Assembly (NCBI GenBank): GCA_028532855.1
Contig: JAQQAL010000010.1
Span: 62,001-126,000 of the forward strand
Direction: 5' to 3'
From: Candidatus Thalassospirochaeta sargassi
Lineage (GTDB): Bacteria; Spirochaetota; Spirochaetia; UBA9216
Length of the DNA: 64,000 bases
Positions 53,009-63,311 of this stretch are shown here, in pieces (the stretch's first letter is position 1; the number at the start of each line of letters is the position of its first letter). Under the pieces are notes generated by a model. That model was given only the letters and a program-made list of their open reading frames with translations. It did no database searches and was not told the DNA's origin. Position numbers and translations under genes: made by a program.

Positions 53009-55591
53009 TCAGTTTTTATATTTTTCTTTCCATGCGGCAATGGTATTCAATGCCTGAAGAGGTGTGCAGTTATTTAAATCAATGCCCATAACCTCGCTTT
53101 TAAGCATCTCCTCAGCCGCAAATAATTCCACCGTTTTTGATTCGCCTGAATCTGGTGTTCTACTGCCTGCTTTTTGTTCCCTTTCCTCGAGGCTGCTTTG
53201 TATTTCTTCTGCCCGGGCAATTACTTCCTCTGGCAGACCCGCAAGGCTTGCAACATGGATACCGTATGAGGCATCGGCTGGACCGTCTTTGATTCTTTTT
53301 AGAAACACAATCTCTCCGTGGTTTTCACGAACATCGAGTGACAGGTTCTTTAATCGTTTATGTTCAAGCGTTGTAAGTTCATGATAATGGGTTGCGAACA
53401 GGGTCTTTGCTTTGATTTGGTTAAGAAGATATTCAGATACCGCCCAGGCAATGGACAGGCCGTCGTTTGTCCCCGTTCCACGGCCTACCTCATCCATAAT
53501 AACAAGGCTTCGAGAGCTGGCCGAGTTTAGAATGTTCGCGGTTTCATTCATTTCTACCATAAAAGTTGATTCGCCGCGCGCCAGGTTATCGGATGCACCG
53601 ACCCGGCAGAATATACGGTCCACAATTCCAATAACAGCGCTGTCGGCGGGGATGAAGCTTCCGGCTTGGGCCATGAGAATAATCAGCGCATTCTGGCGCA
53701 GATAGGTTGATTTTCCGGCCATATTCGGTCCGGTTATCAGGGCGAAGCTGGTTTCGGCATCATTGAGACTCAGGTTGTTCGGGATAAACTCTCCCGAAGG
53801 AATATTAGCTTCAACAACCGGATGTCTGCCGTTAATTATTCTGCATTCACTTCCGTCGCTGATAGTGGGTTTCACCCATCCGTATTTGGTCGCGGCTGAT
53901 GCAAGAGAAGCGAGGCAGTCTATTTCAGAAATATAGGCTGCCAAACTTAGCAGGATCTCTATCCTGATTTTTATTTGATCGCGCACCTCTAAGAACAGCT
54001 GTTTTTCGAGCTCTACTGCCTTGTCGGATGCTGAATTAAGGTTTGTTTCAAGTTCAATCAGTCTGTCAGTTGTAAAGCGCTCGGCCGCAACAAGGGATTG
54101 TCGTCGAATGAAGTGTTCAGGCACAAGATCAAGGTTCGTCTTTGTAACCTCTATAAAGTAGCCTATTATCCTGTTATATCGAATTTTCAGCGATGTTATG
54201 CCGGATTCCTCTTTTTCCTGTTCGAGGTATGCAGTGAGAATTTCCTTGCTGTGCTGTTTGAGATTTTTCAGCTCATCAAGTTCCATGCTGTATCCGCTCT
54301 TTATCATCCTGCCTTCGGTTAGTAATGTAGACGGGTCTTCATCAATTGAGTCATCAAGAAGTTTCAGTATTTCAGCTGCCCCTGTTGCAACCTCATTGCT
54401 CAGGGTCCCCGGGCCGTCATTGGATTCCCATTCAACAAGCAGTTCGTTGAGTTCGAAGGCGGAGCGAAGCGAGTTTCGGACTGCAAGCAGGTTTTTAGCG
54501 TGGGCCTTGTCCATGCCTATCCGCGAACTTAATCGTTCGATATCGAGTATAGACGAAAGTTTTTCATTTATTCCAGACAGAAGAATCTGGTTATGATAAA
54601 GAAACTCTACCCGTGTCTGTCTTGTTATGATTTCAGATTTTTTCAACAGCGGATGCAGCAGCCAGTTTTTCAGCCTTCGCGAACCCATTGCAGTCCTGGT
54701 CTGATCAATTACCTCCAAAAGAGAGTAACGCTTGCCTCCGTCCTGCAGGTTTCCGGTAATTTCGAGATTTTTAAGGCTTGATTCATCAAGCAGCAGAAAG
54801 TCTTCATCTCGAATGATTCGCAGCCGTCGTATATGGGGAAGCAGGCTTTTTGATGTGTCGGCAATGTATTCAAGAATAATTCCGCAGGAAAAAACCGCCG
54901 GGTCATAATCATTTATACCAAAGCCTTTTAAGGTCATTAAATTGAATTGCTTCTTAAGCAGCATAGAGGAGTTTTCGATATCGAAGGCCCAGTCGGGGTA
55001 GCGATTTACAAGCAGCTCTGTCCGCTCGTCTAAAATCCTGGCCACCTCATCATTCTCCTCCAGCAGGGATTGCTGAATAAGAAGTTCACCGGGGGAAAGG
55101 CGTCGCAGTTCACGCTTAAGGATGTCGGCAGCCTTGGATGCATCGAAAGCCGAGGCAAAGAACTCGCCGGTTGATAAATCGGTATATGCAATAGATAGCG
55201 AATCGCGGCAGATCCCTGCTGCAAAAAGATAGTTGTTTCTGTCCTTATCAAGGAAGTCTTCATCAACGACGGTACCGGGCGTTATAATCTCGACAACCTC
55301 ACGCTCGGCAATTCCTTTTCCGCCTTCCGGCATTTTTGTCTGTTCGCAGATTGCAATCTTTTTACCGGCTTTTAGAAGCCTGGCGATGTAGGAATGGGCG
55401 GCATGATAGGGAATTCCGCACATGGGTATATTGTGCCGTTTCGTCAGTGTCAGGTTGAGAATTGAAGATGCTTCTTTCGCATCGGAAAGAAACATCTCAT
55501 AAAAATCTCCAAGCCTGAAAAACAGGATGGAATCGGTGTGTGATTGTTTGATGCGCTTGTATTGGCGCATCATTGGGGTATCGGCCGGCAT
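53009..55591 (-). CDS. mutS: DNA mismatch repair protein MutS
   Basis: Recognises mismatches and recruits MutL. The 860-residue protein has the mismatch-binding Phe-x-Glu (RLGDFYEMF), the connector, lever and clamp regions, and the ABC ATPase (Walker A GPNMAGKST at about residue 622, the signature region NLARGESTFMVEMNETANIL, Walker B LVIMDEVGRGTGTNDG). The C-terminus (LNTIAAWKEKYK) is the family's usual end. It is upstream of comF in the same orientation, separated by 34 bp. Confidence 0.98.
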   Translation of the reverse strand: MPADTPMMRQYKRIKQSHTDSILFFRLGDFYEMFLSDAKEASSILNLTLTKRHNIPMCGIPYHAAHSYIARLLKAGKKIAICEQTKMPEGGKGIAEREVVEIITPGTVVDEDFLDKDRNNYLFAAGICRDSLSIAYTDLSTGEFFASAFDASKAADILKRELRRLSPGELLIQQSLLEENDEVARILDERTELLVNRYPDWAFDIENSSMLLKKQFNLMTLKGFGINDYDPAVFSCGIILEYIADTSKSLLPHIRRLRIIRDEDFLLLDESSLKNLEITGNLQDGGKRYSLLEVIDQTRTAMGSRRLKNWLLHPLLKKSEIITRQTRVEFLYHNQILLSGINEKLSSILDIERLSSRIGMDKAHAKNLLAVRNSLRSAFELNELLVEWESNDGPGTLSNEVATGAAEILKLLDDSIDEDPSTLLTEGRMIKSGYSMELDELKNLKQHSKEILTAYLEQEKEESGITSLKIRYNRIIGYFIEVTKTNLDLVPEHFIRRQSLVAAERFTTDRLIELETNLNSASDKAVELEKQLFLEVRDQIKIRIEILLSLAAYISEIDCLASLASAATKYGWVKPTISDGSECRIINGRHPVVEANIPSGEFIPNNLSLNDAETSFALITGPNMAGKSTYLRQNALIILMAQAGSFIPADSAVIGIVDRIFCRVGASDNLARGESTFMVEMNETANILNSASSRSLVIMDEVGRGTGTNDGLSIAWAVSEYLLNQIKAKTLFATHYHELTTLEHKRLKNLSLDVRENHGEIVFLKRIKDGPADASYGIHVASLAGLPEEVIARAEEIQSSLEEREQKAGSRTPDSGESKTVELFAAEEMLKSEVMGIDLNNCTPLQALNTIAAWKEKYKN

Positions 55592-55601
55592 CCGTCAGAG
55601 A

Positions 55602-56141
55602 TTAATTGCCCGATTCTCTTGCAGCCTGCCATCGCAGACGTTCTAGAACAATGTCGGTAACATCAATCTCATGGTTATACCAGAGAATGTTGGGGTCCTG
55701 TGTTCTCATTATCATAGAAAAACCTTCAGATTCGGCAATATATGTGATTGCATCGAGAATTTCTGCGGTAAAGGTAGAAGACTGGTATACTCCCTGAATC
55801 TTGTTGTTGATCCTCGTCTGCCAGATTGAATGAAATTCTTTAAGGTATTCCTGCTTATTGTAGATCTGATCATCAAGTTTTAACGCTTTACGCTCATCGT
55901 TATCATTTTCCGCTTCGAGCTTTTCAAGCTGCAGTTCATTTATCTCATCGAGGATTTCGTCTTTTCCCTCGTCGTATTTTTCTCGCATGCTGTCGATTTC
56001 ACGCCAGGCGGATGATTCCGCAAAATAATCCTCAACTATTCGTGAAAAGTTTACAATACCTATCTTGGAGAGCTGCTCGGCGGAAAGGCTGAATACTGAT
56101 ACTGCAAGTATCAGGGCTGTTAAAAATATACGCTTTGTCAA
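55602..56141 (-). CDS. OmpH/Skp-family periplasmic chaperone
   Basis: Binds unfolded outer-membrane proteins in the periplasm. The 179 residues comprise a signal peptide (ALILAVSVFSLSAEQ), the family opening IGIVNFSRIVEDYF, two long charged helices that form the tentacle arms, and the C-terminal beta/helix segment. It is placed directly after bamA, as in many Gram-negatives, with an AGGAG ribosome-binding site. It is somewhat longer than E. coli Skp (161). Confidence 0.9.
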   Translation of the reverse strand: MTKRIFLTALILAVSVFSLSAEQLSKIGIVNFSRIVEDYFAESSAWREIDSMREKYDEGKDEILDEINELQLEKLEAENDNDERKALKLDDQIYNKQEYLKEFHSIWQTRINNKIQGVYQSSTFTAEILDAITYIAESEGFSMIMRTQDPNILWYNHEIDVTDIVLERLRWQAARESGN

Positions 56142-56180
56142 TTTAAATACTCCTAAAATTTCTGTAAAGTCTGTTAAAGT

Positions 56181-58868
56181 CTAAAAATAATCAAGATCAA
56201 AGGTTATGACAAGATCAAGACCCCACGGTGAATCTTCATCATCCGGAACAAAGAGATCATCTCCCTGCTGCCAGGTAAATACTCCATCCTCATACTTCGC
56301 TCGCTTGACGAGGAAAAATGATATAGGAAAGCTTGGTATATCAAGCTGTAATCCGGTACCGAGGCTGAAGTAGTAATCGTCTATCGACATATCCTTCATA
56401 TCCGATAATTCTTCCCATAGGCCAGTTCCGCTTATGAATGTATTCCAGGATACAAGGCCTTCGGCTAGCGGGGTTGTAAAATCAACAACGAGGTCAAAGA
56501 GAGCCTTGTTACCGTAATCAGTATCCCAGCCCCTTGCTATGAACATGCCGTCTATATAAAGCTCGTCACTGCTTGTTGTTGTATTGCCCCAGCTCCATGA
56601 TCCGTCCGAATAGTAATACTGAGGCAGAATCATTGAATACTGGGCATGAATCCCCATGACAGTCGAGAAGTTCCAGACGTCAGTTACCGGGAAGTCGAAG
56701 AGTTCAAGATAGAAATCAGCGTCGGTAGTAGTTTTAATATAATCCTTGCTTCCAAACAGCAGCCCGCCCGTGTATGTCAGGGTTTCCTTAAGGATGAAAC
56801 CCTTCGTGGGCGAATAGATCAAATCTCTTGTATCCCAGCTGGCGGTAAGCCAGAGTTTATTTGTAAGCAGAAGCGTGTTCAGGGCATCTCTGATGTCTTT
56901 ATCAAAGGGGCGGTAGAGAGAATCGTCATATGTCAGGTAAGAAAGTGCCGTGCTTGCGCCTGTTCCGAGGCTTACCCTGCCATTGGACGTATGAACCGTA
57001 TAACCCCCGCTTGCGGATAATGATGCGGTGTAGGATTCATAATCCATAAGGTATTCTGAGTCTATGCTCTCATCATTGTCCATAGCGTAGTCATAGTCGG
57101 TCTGGATTGTCTCATTTTCAGCCAGTTCTTCAAGCTCATCATCGGTATAATCATCAGTGTCTACGGCATCACCGGCGGAATATGAGTTGTCATCTGCATC
57201 GTCGGCCCAGACCCAGTGGCCGTCATAGGGATCGGGAACAACCTGATCGTTTTCAGTATCGTCGTCATCATCATCATAGTCATCATCGTCGTCATCAAGA
57301 CTGAAGATGGGCAGAAGTATGTCCTGTTCAACAGATGTGTAGGAATCATGGCTGAATGAAAGTTCGACACCGCCGGAAATCCGTCTGTCGAAGAGCCAGC
57401 TGTCTGTGTATGAAAAGGATAACTCCTGACTTGACGATGAAAGTTCAAGCCCTACACTCAGATCCTTTCCTTCTCCCTTGAAGTTGGATTCGTTCCACTT
57501 CAGGAAAAGGTAGACCGGAATAGAACTTGAGGTATCAGTAAATGTGAGACCGAACTGTACATCGGTGGTATTTTGTTCTTCTACATTTATCACGACGTCC
57601 ATAAGTCCTAATTCGCTTCCATAGGGCATTTCAGGTACTACCGAGGAGAAATAACGCGTGTTGTAGAGGTTGTTGAGGCCCTCCATTATTGCGGATTTAC
57701 TGAATACATCACCTACTTCAAGCGGAATTTCACGAAGAATAACTTCATCCTTGGTTTTTTCATTCCCGTTTATGATTATGTTTTCAATATGGGCGCGATT
57801 TTTTTCGGTTATGATAATCTGAAAGGAAATTTCATTAGTTTCATCGTTTCGGATTTCCTTTGTGGCCATATTATTATAGATGTAACCGTCGTTGTAGTAG
57901 ATGTCTCCGATCGCTATAAAGTCTGATTCCAGCCTTGATTTATTGATACTCTTTCCAACCGTCGAAGATGTTACCTTGAGAAGTTCTTCATCAGAAAAGA
58001 GGGTGTTACCTTCGAATTCAAAACCTCCGAATAGCCATTCTTCACCCTCTTCAAGATAGAATACGATATCTATGTAGTTTCGTTCTTCCTTATTCTCAAC
58101 CTCTGCTTCAGTAATAACGGCATCAATAATCTTTATATCAAGAAAACCGGAATCGGAATAATACTTACTGATGGCGGCCTTGTCCTTTTCAATCAGCCCT
58201 TCCTGGAAAATTCCTTTGGAAAAGAAGGTTTGTTCCTTTGATTCGAGCTGACTCTTGAGTGTATTATCGGATGCGAAGGTGTTGCCGGAAAAGGATATTG
58301 AATTGATTCTTGTCTGTGTTCCTTCGACAATACTAAAAAAGAGTTCGACAAATCCTTCTTCAACGGCATCTTCAACACTGCTTTCTACAGTGACGTCAGG
58401 ATATCCTTCATCAATATAGAGCTCCTTGATTGCCGCCTCATCCATTCTAATCCTGGCATTATTTACTATATCATCCTGCTTGAGGCTGATAACCTCAAGG
58501 ATTTTCGATTTGGTAATACTCAGGTTCCCCCGGAAAATGATGTTCTTGATCAGGGGTCTTTCGGTAACTGTGAATTCTATAATAACCTTTTCTCTGCTCC
58601 CGTCCATGGGGACAGCGTTTGCAGTGAAATTATCGAAATAATTTAAAGAATACAATTTACTTTGAAGATCCCAGAACAGGGTGTCTGTGAAGTTCTTACC
58701 GATAAACTGATCTGTTATGCCGTCCAGTTCTGACTGATCGATATTTACCAGTCCAATAAATCTGATCTCGCTGATAGGTTTATCGACATACCATTCCGCA
58801 GATTGCGCAAATGCTGCTGTAGACAATGTGATAACTGCAATAAAGGCAGATAGAAAAACTTTCCGCAT
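56181..58868 (-). CDS. bamA: Outer-membrane assembly factor BamA with acidic loop insertion
   Basis: Core of the machine that inserts beta-barrel proteins in the outer membrane. About 895 residues: signal peptide (FIAVITLSTAAFAQS), five POTRA domains (~25-415) and a 16-strand barrel ending in the Phe signal YF with aromatic alternation. I choose ATG 58868, 5 bases after AGGAG and beyond the tamB stop. At about residues 523-613 there is an insertion rich in Asp/Glu, including two runs of six Asp. By position it lies between strands 5 and 6, predicted extracellular loop L3. Neighbours tamB and ompH support the role. Confidence 0.95.
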   Translation of the reverse strand: MRKVFLSAFIAVITLSTAAFAQSAEWYVDKPISEIRFIGLVNIDQSELDGITDQFIGKNFTDTLFWDLQSKLYSLNYFDNFTANAVPMDGSREKVIIEFTVTERPLIKNIIFRGNLSITKSKILEVISLKQDDIVNNARIRMDEAAIKELYIDEGYPDVTVESSVEDAVEEGFVELFFSIVEGTQTRINSISFSGNTFASDNTLKSQLESKEQTFFSKGIFQEGLIEKDKAAISKYYSDSGFLDIKIIDAVITEAEVENKEERNYIDIVFYLEEGEEWLFGGFEFEGNTLFSDEELLKVTSSTVGKSINKSRLESDFIAIGDIYYNDGYIYNNMATKEIRNDETNEISFQIIITEKNRAHIENIIINGNEKTKDEVILREIPLEVGDVFSKSAIMEGLNNLYNTRYFSSVVPEMPYGSELGLMDVVINVEEQNTTDVQFGLTFTDTSSSIPVYLFLKWNESNFKGEGKDLSVGLELSSSSQELSFSYTDSWLFDRRISGGVELSFSHDSYTSVEQDILLPIFSLDDDDDDYDDDDDDTENDQVVPDPYDGHWVWADDADDNSYSAGDAVDTDDYTDDELEELAENETIQTDYDYAMDNDESIDSEYLMDYESYTASLSASGGYTVHTSNGRVSLGTGASTALSYLTYDDSLYRPFDKDIRDALNTLLLTNKLWLTASWDTRDLIYSPTKGFILKETLTYTGGLLFGSKDYIKTTTDADFYLELFDFPVTDVWNFSTVMGIHAQYSMILPQYYYSDGSWSWGNTTTSSDELYIDGMFIARGWDTDYGNKALFDLVVDFTTPLAEGLVSWNTFISGTGLWEELSDMKDMSIDDYYFSLGTGLQLDIPSFPISFFLVKRAKYEDGVFTWQQGDDLFVPDDEDSPWGLDLVITFDLDYF

Positions 58869-58882
58869 GCTTTCTCCTCGAA

Positions 58883-61800
58883 TTAATATGAAAAGCGCCA
58901 TGATAAACCAAGGCTGGTTTTACTAAGACCCTCTACAGGATCCTGAAAATCAGGATAGAAGTTTAATTCAACATTGGCAACAGGCCCTTCCCATTCCAGC
59001 GTAATTTCGCTGTCAATGTTCATATCAAGGTCTTCAGAATAACCTGTATCATTATAAAGATCAAACTGAATCATACCCTGTAAGAATATATCATCTGAAA
59101 AATACTTTCCCAGGTAAAGGGTTGTATTATCGAAATAATCACCGAAATTTATATCCGAACTGTCGTCTGATGAAGAAAGAACCGCACCCTCAAGAAAATT
59201 ACTTAAAAATGATGTTCTGATTGAAAGAAGATCAAGCCCCAGGCTCGATTTCAAACCGTCTTCGATACTTTGCATAAGAGTAAACTGGGTAAATATGTCA
59301 GCAGCCAGAAGCCCGGCTTCTTCGTACAGTGCAAGACTGTCATCGTTATTAAAACTGTCAAAAATATTACCGCCCACAATAGAAATAATTTCAGAGGTTG
59401 AAAGTGACGGTTCGGATTCAAACCGGGGAACGAAGGAGCTTAGAGGAGATGGATCTACGATGAGGTAAATTTTAGTCATTTCTCCTTCAGAGCTGATATC
59501 CCTTATTTCAGCAATAGTATTCAGTAAGGGATCAATTGTTGTTGTTGTGCTGTTAAAGTTGATGCCGCCTTCTTTAATGTAGAAATTTCTTTCAAAATAA
59601 AAAATTTCACCGCCCTTCATTGTCATGTCGCCAATAAGTTCAAGGGAACCGGGGCCGTCGAAACTGCAGTGGAGTTTGTTTCCTACAGCAACGTAGGCTT
59701 CAAGTACCGGTACTTCAAGATTCGGCCAAAAGAACTGATTATTTTCTCCTGTAGTTATATTCAGATCACAGGTAACAAGCTCGATGGGGTTTTTGCCCAT
59801 TTCTTTAACATACGCTTCATTTATCATGAATGTACCCTCAGAGGCTGTGATATCGCCGGAAACGTGCATATGTTGAAAGTTACCGCTTAGGCTGATGTCG
59901 CCCTCACCGAATGCATCTAGATATAAAGGTTTCACGAATAGAAATGTTGAGATTGCCTCACCCGGGGGAATATTAATATTTATCTCATAATTACGTGGTA
60001 GCCACCTTTCCATTGCAGCGGTTATATTCACATAGGCCAGGCCGTTCTCTGTTTTAACCCGGGTTGCCGGTACATTCAGTTCTTTTCCGCTTAGGAAAAA
60101 TGATGTCGTTAGCGGTTCGGTCCGTTCAGCCATCACAGGCGGTTTGAAGATTACATCGTGAAAATCAATCTGACCGTAGAAGTCCGGGTCATTCAAAGGG
60201 CCCTGCAGCCTGAATTTGCCCGTGAAGCCGCCTTCATAAAAGCCCATATCAACAAATTCCAGGTTATCGAATTCATAGCTCAGCTCACTGACTGTGGCGT
60301 TTATATTTCCTTCATTTATAGTTCCTGAGGCTGCTGCTCTGACTGGAAAGGGCGCAAGGGCGTCTATTGTAAAGTATCCGTCACCGAAGAAACTGCAGGC
60401 TATTTCGTTATCAATGCCGCCGGTGATGGTTATCAGTTTTTCACGTTTATCCAGGTTTAATTCCCACGGCTCCTTATATTCTTCATTCAGTTTAATGCTG
60501 TTTACGAATAAATCAACACTGTAGTCATCTTCGAGTAAGACCGCTATATCAGAGATTTCATCGATATTCGCTGTCTTTGCCTTGATGTTGACGGATGAAG
60601 TCATTTGGAGCATTCCGGCTGAGCTTGTGAAACGTCCGCCGAGGTTGTGTATACCGTTATCGAGATTGAAAACGCCGGTTACATCAGTCAGGGCGTAATC
60701 ACTGTATTCCGCATTAATTTCCTCGATTTTCAGTTTTAAATCTTCATATGAAAGTGCGGCGTTAAGGCTGACATACTGCCCGTTAAGGTTTGCGTCATTG
60801 CTGTTGAGTGTTGCCCTGAGCTGAGGTGAGCCCAGACTTCCTGCCAACTTTACATTTCCGGATATTGCGCCGTCGATTGGTGATTCTTCAAGAGCACGCC
60901 GGATTGGGAAACCGGAAAAATCAATGCTGCCTTCGAGAATCCCCTCGTTGAAGCCGAGAAGAAGTCTGTAGTTTTCATTTGTTTCATCGGAATTTATGTT
61001 GAAATGGAGCCTGCCTGACGGCCCGGGCAAGATGCTGTTCAGTATTACACTTCCGCCGCCTGTGAGCTGCGTGTTCCTGTCTGTATAGTTGAGTTTGTAG
61101 ATATTGCCGCCATCTTCGGAAAGGATTGCGGCAAGGCTGATGCCGGCCTGACCGAATCCGGTCTGCAGACCGTTAATTGAAAGATTATTCAGCAGGATAC
61201 GCCAATTATCCGGGGATGAAAAATATCCGGCGATGTTTGTACTGATAAATGCAGTGTTTTCGGCTGAATTTATGGGAAGTCTCTCAGTCTTCAGACTGAA
61301 GCTGTTCATTTCTCCAATGGAGAAAAGATTGAATTTAAGTCCGTAGTCCCCCACAAGGCTAAGGGTTCCCGACGGGGAATACACTCCGGAGGTGTTCACG
61401 GCTGCCCCGTTTAAATCAAGTCCGGTCTGCACAATGATGTTTCCCGTTTCGCTTATATCAGTTGATATCTTTCCGTTCAGGTTGTAATCATCCCAATTAA
61501 GTACTATATCCGACAGTCTTGCCCCGCTGTTATTACCTGAGAGCGCGAAACTGAGGTTTCTGCTGTCATTTTCTCTGTCTCTGATTATAATATCCGGTGA
61601 GGCAAAGGCCAGCTGGCTGAAACTGCCAGAGAAGAATAGTTCGGTTGTGAGCTCGAACTGTTCAAGTGCTTCGGGCAGGCTGAATGAAACAGGGAGAGCA
61701 TCGAGCACTGGAAAAACGAGGAGGTTGTTTATATCGAGCGATGCCTGTAGATAAGGATCACCGCCAAGCTGGACGATTCCCTCGCAATAAACGGAATCAT

Positions 61801-63217
61801 TACCCTCAGCCCCTGTTATAACATCGGAACTTAAAACAAATTCAAGGTTTTCGCTGTAAGGGCTCAGTTCAGCCTGCAAATTGGTTAGGAGAAGTCCATT
61901 GATGATAATGCTTCCGGAGGATAGTCTGTAGGCTCCGGAAGCTGATGTATTTATCTGCATTGAGGTTCTCAGGTTTATGTCCATGTAATCTATTCCGGGG
62001 ACATCAAGCCGGCCGTTTATTATTGGTAGTTCGTTTGTAAAATTGACGGTACCCTGAAAAGCTGCTGAGCCGGGTGCCGAAGAAACCCTTGATTCGGCAA
62101 TATTAATAATTCGATTTTGTCCATTGGCGGAGAGAGATGCATTGACGGGGGAATCTAGGAGACCGGCAATATTTAAAATATTCAAATCTGCGCTGTAGCT
62201 TAAATCATCATCTTCTCTGATATATCGCAGATAGGCCTCACCGTTGACAGACGCATCCAGGAAATTGCTGAAATCATTAAGAAAACCGCTGGTTTCGAAA
62301 TACTTATTAAAAATGAAATCCTGTGCCTGCAGGGACGCGTTGAAAACTCCACTCTCAAACTGAGCTGAAATATCAAGATCAACCGGGATGTTATCACCCG
62401 TCTTTACTATCTTCAGGCTGCCTGATTCATCATACTGGAGATTCCATGCGATTCTATCAATAGAGACTATATTGCTATGAAAGTTTTTGGTTCGCAGGTT
62501 GACATCCGCCCAGCTGAAATCCGAAGAAAGCCTGCCGTTCAGGCTCAGTTCGGTCTCCAGATTCAGGCTGTTGAATGGCAGGCTGTCTACCGGTACTGCT
62601 GCTGAAGTATATATGTTCGACCTGAGCGAAATAATCAGGTCGTTTTCCGGTGATTTACTCAGGGTGAAGAAGATTTTGCTGAGCTCTGCTGAAATTTCTT
62701 CGGTTATGATTTTTATGCTGAGATTGCGCCCCTTGATAAAGAAATCGTCAGGCAGGAGGAGTCCGTTTTCTGACTGTAGATTGTTTCCGTTTCCGGAGAA
62801 TCCCTCAAGAATATCAATAAGTTCGGCATTGTGGGTGCTGTTATAGCTGACCCTGCTGTTTACGAGCAAAAGCCCTCTGAACGCATTGAGTGGATTTTTA
62901 GACCTGTATCTGAATAAATCAAAGCTCAACCTCAGTCTTTCAATCTCCAGAAGGGGTTCCTGGGGTTCTTCAGTCGACAATATTGTAAAGTCTCTAATTT
63001 CAAATGCGTGCAGGATTGATGGTGATATACTGCTGTATGTGATTTTATGTCCCAGTCTGTCTTCGAGCAATTCGATTGTTCTGATTTTACCATCGGTTAT
63101 AATTTTCCCGAGGCTTATTCTTACAGGAAAAACCAGAATTATCAGTGAGCTTAGTAGAATTGCCGTTATTAGTAGTTTAAAGCCGAAGCTCCTGGTAAAC
63201 TCAGGTTTCAGAACCAT
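58883..63217 (-). CDS. tamB: TamB/DUF490-family bridge protein
   Basis: A very large inner-membrane-anchored periplasmic beta-taco protein linking inner and outer membranes (outer-membrane protein assembly and/or phospholipid transfer). The 1444 residues have one N-terminal helix (LLITAILLSSLIILVFPV), long repetitive beta-strand sequence, and the conserved C-terminal DUF490 region (GEGDISLSGNFQHMHVSGDITASEGTFMI; EIISIVGG; LGLSWRFSY). In B. burgdorferi the homologue next to bamA was reported to bind BamA. No tamA is seen, so BamA probably serves as its partner here too. Confidence 0.93.
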   Translation of the reverse strand: MVLKPEFTRSFGFKLLITAILLSSLIILVFPVRISLGKIITDGKIRTIELLEDRLGHKITYSSISPSILHAFEIRDFTILSTEEPQEPLLEIERLRLSFDLFRYRSKNPLNAFRGLLLVNSRVSYNSTHNAELIDILEGFSGNGNNLQSENGLLLPDDFFIKGRNLSIKIITEEISAELSKIFFTLSKSPENDLIISLRSNIYTSAAVPVDSLPFNSLNLETELSLNGRLSSDFSWADVNLRTKNFHSNIVSIDRIAWNLQYDESGSLKIVKTGDNIPVDLDISAQFESGVFNASLQAQDFIFNKYFETSGFLNDFSNFLDASVNGEAYLRYIREDDDLSYSADLNILNIAGLLDSPVNASLSANGQNRIINIAESRVSSAPGSAAFQGTVNFTNELPIINGRLDVPGIDYMDINLRTSMQINTSASGAYRLSSGSIIINGLLLTNLQAELSPYSENLEFVLSSDVITGAEGNDSVYCEGIVQLGGDPYLQASLDINNLLVFPVLDALPVSFSLPEALEQFELTTELFFSGSFSQLAFASPDIIIRDRENDSRNLSFALSGNNSGARLSDIVLNWDDYNLNGKISTDISETGNIIVQTGLDLNGAAVNTSGVYSPSGTLSLVGDYGLKFNLFSIGEMNSFSLKTERLPINSAENTAFISTNIAGYFSSPDNWRILLNNLSINGLQTGFGQAGISLAAILSEDGGNIYKLNYTDRNTQLTGGGSVILNSILPGPSGRLHFNINSDETNENYRLLLGFNEGILEGSIDFSGFPIRRALEESPIDGAISGNVKLAGSLGSPQLRATLNSNDANLNGQYVSLNAALSYEDLKLKIEEINAEYSDYALTDVTGVFNLDNGIHNLGGRFTSSAGMLQMTSSVNIKAKTANIDEISDIAVLLEDDYSVDLFVNSIKLNEEYKEPWELNLDKREKLITITGGIDNEIACSFFGDGYFTIDALAPFPVRAAASGTINEGNINATVSELSYEFDNLEFVDMGFYEGGFTGKFRLQGPLNDPDFYGQIDFHDVIFKPPVMAERTEPLTTSFFLSGKELNVPATRVKTENGLAYVNITAAMERWLPRNYEININIPPGEAISTFLFVKPLYLDAFGEGDISLSGNFQHMHVSGDITASEGTFMINEAYVKEMGKNPIELVTCDLNITTGENNQFFWPNLEVPVLEAYVAVGNKLHCSFDGPGSLELIGDMTMKGGEIFYFERNFYIKEGGINFNSTTTTIDPLLNTIAEIRDISSEGEMTKIYLIVDPSPLSSFVPRFESEPSLSTSEIISIVGGNIFDSFNNDDSLALYEEAGLLAADIFTQFTLMQSIEDGLKSSLGLDLLSIRTSFLSNFLEGAVLSSSDDSSDINFGDYFDNTTLYLGKYFSDDIFLQGMIQFDLYNDTGYSEDLDMNIDSEITLEWEGPVANVELNFYPDFQDPVEGLSKTSLGLSWRFSY

Positions 63218-63264
63218 TCTCTCCCAACCATAATCATTTTAACTTACACCAAATAAGCTATAAA

Positions 63265-63304
63265 GTCATAAGTAATTGTGTAAAAACACACAATACTTTA
63301 TTAT
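63265..63304. promoter_or_regulatory. Overlapping divergent promoters of tmk and tamB sharing a dyad
   Basis: The dyad ATTGTGT (63275-63281) / ACACAAT (63288-63294) supplies both -35 boxes. On the + strand: TTGTGT (63276-63281), 17 bp, TATTAT (63299-63304) for tmk. On the - strand: TTGTGT (63293-63288), 17 bp, TATGAC (63270-63265) for tamB. The two promoters overlap almost completely, so polymerase can probably use only one at a time, and a dimeric repressor could block both. Confidence 0.55.
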
Positions 63305-63311
63305 CGGTATT

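Noticed and set aside
57107-57304. His/Arg-rich open frame on the + strand
   Set aside because: It is the complement of the GAC/GAT run encoding the acidic loop of BamA; no ribosome-binding site.
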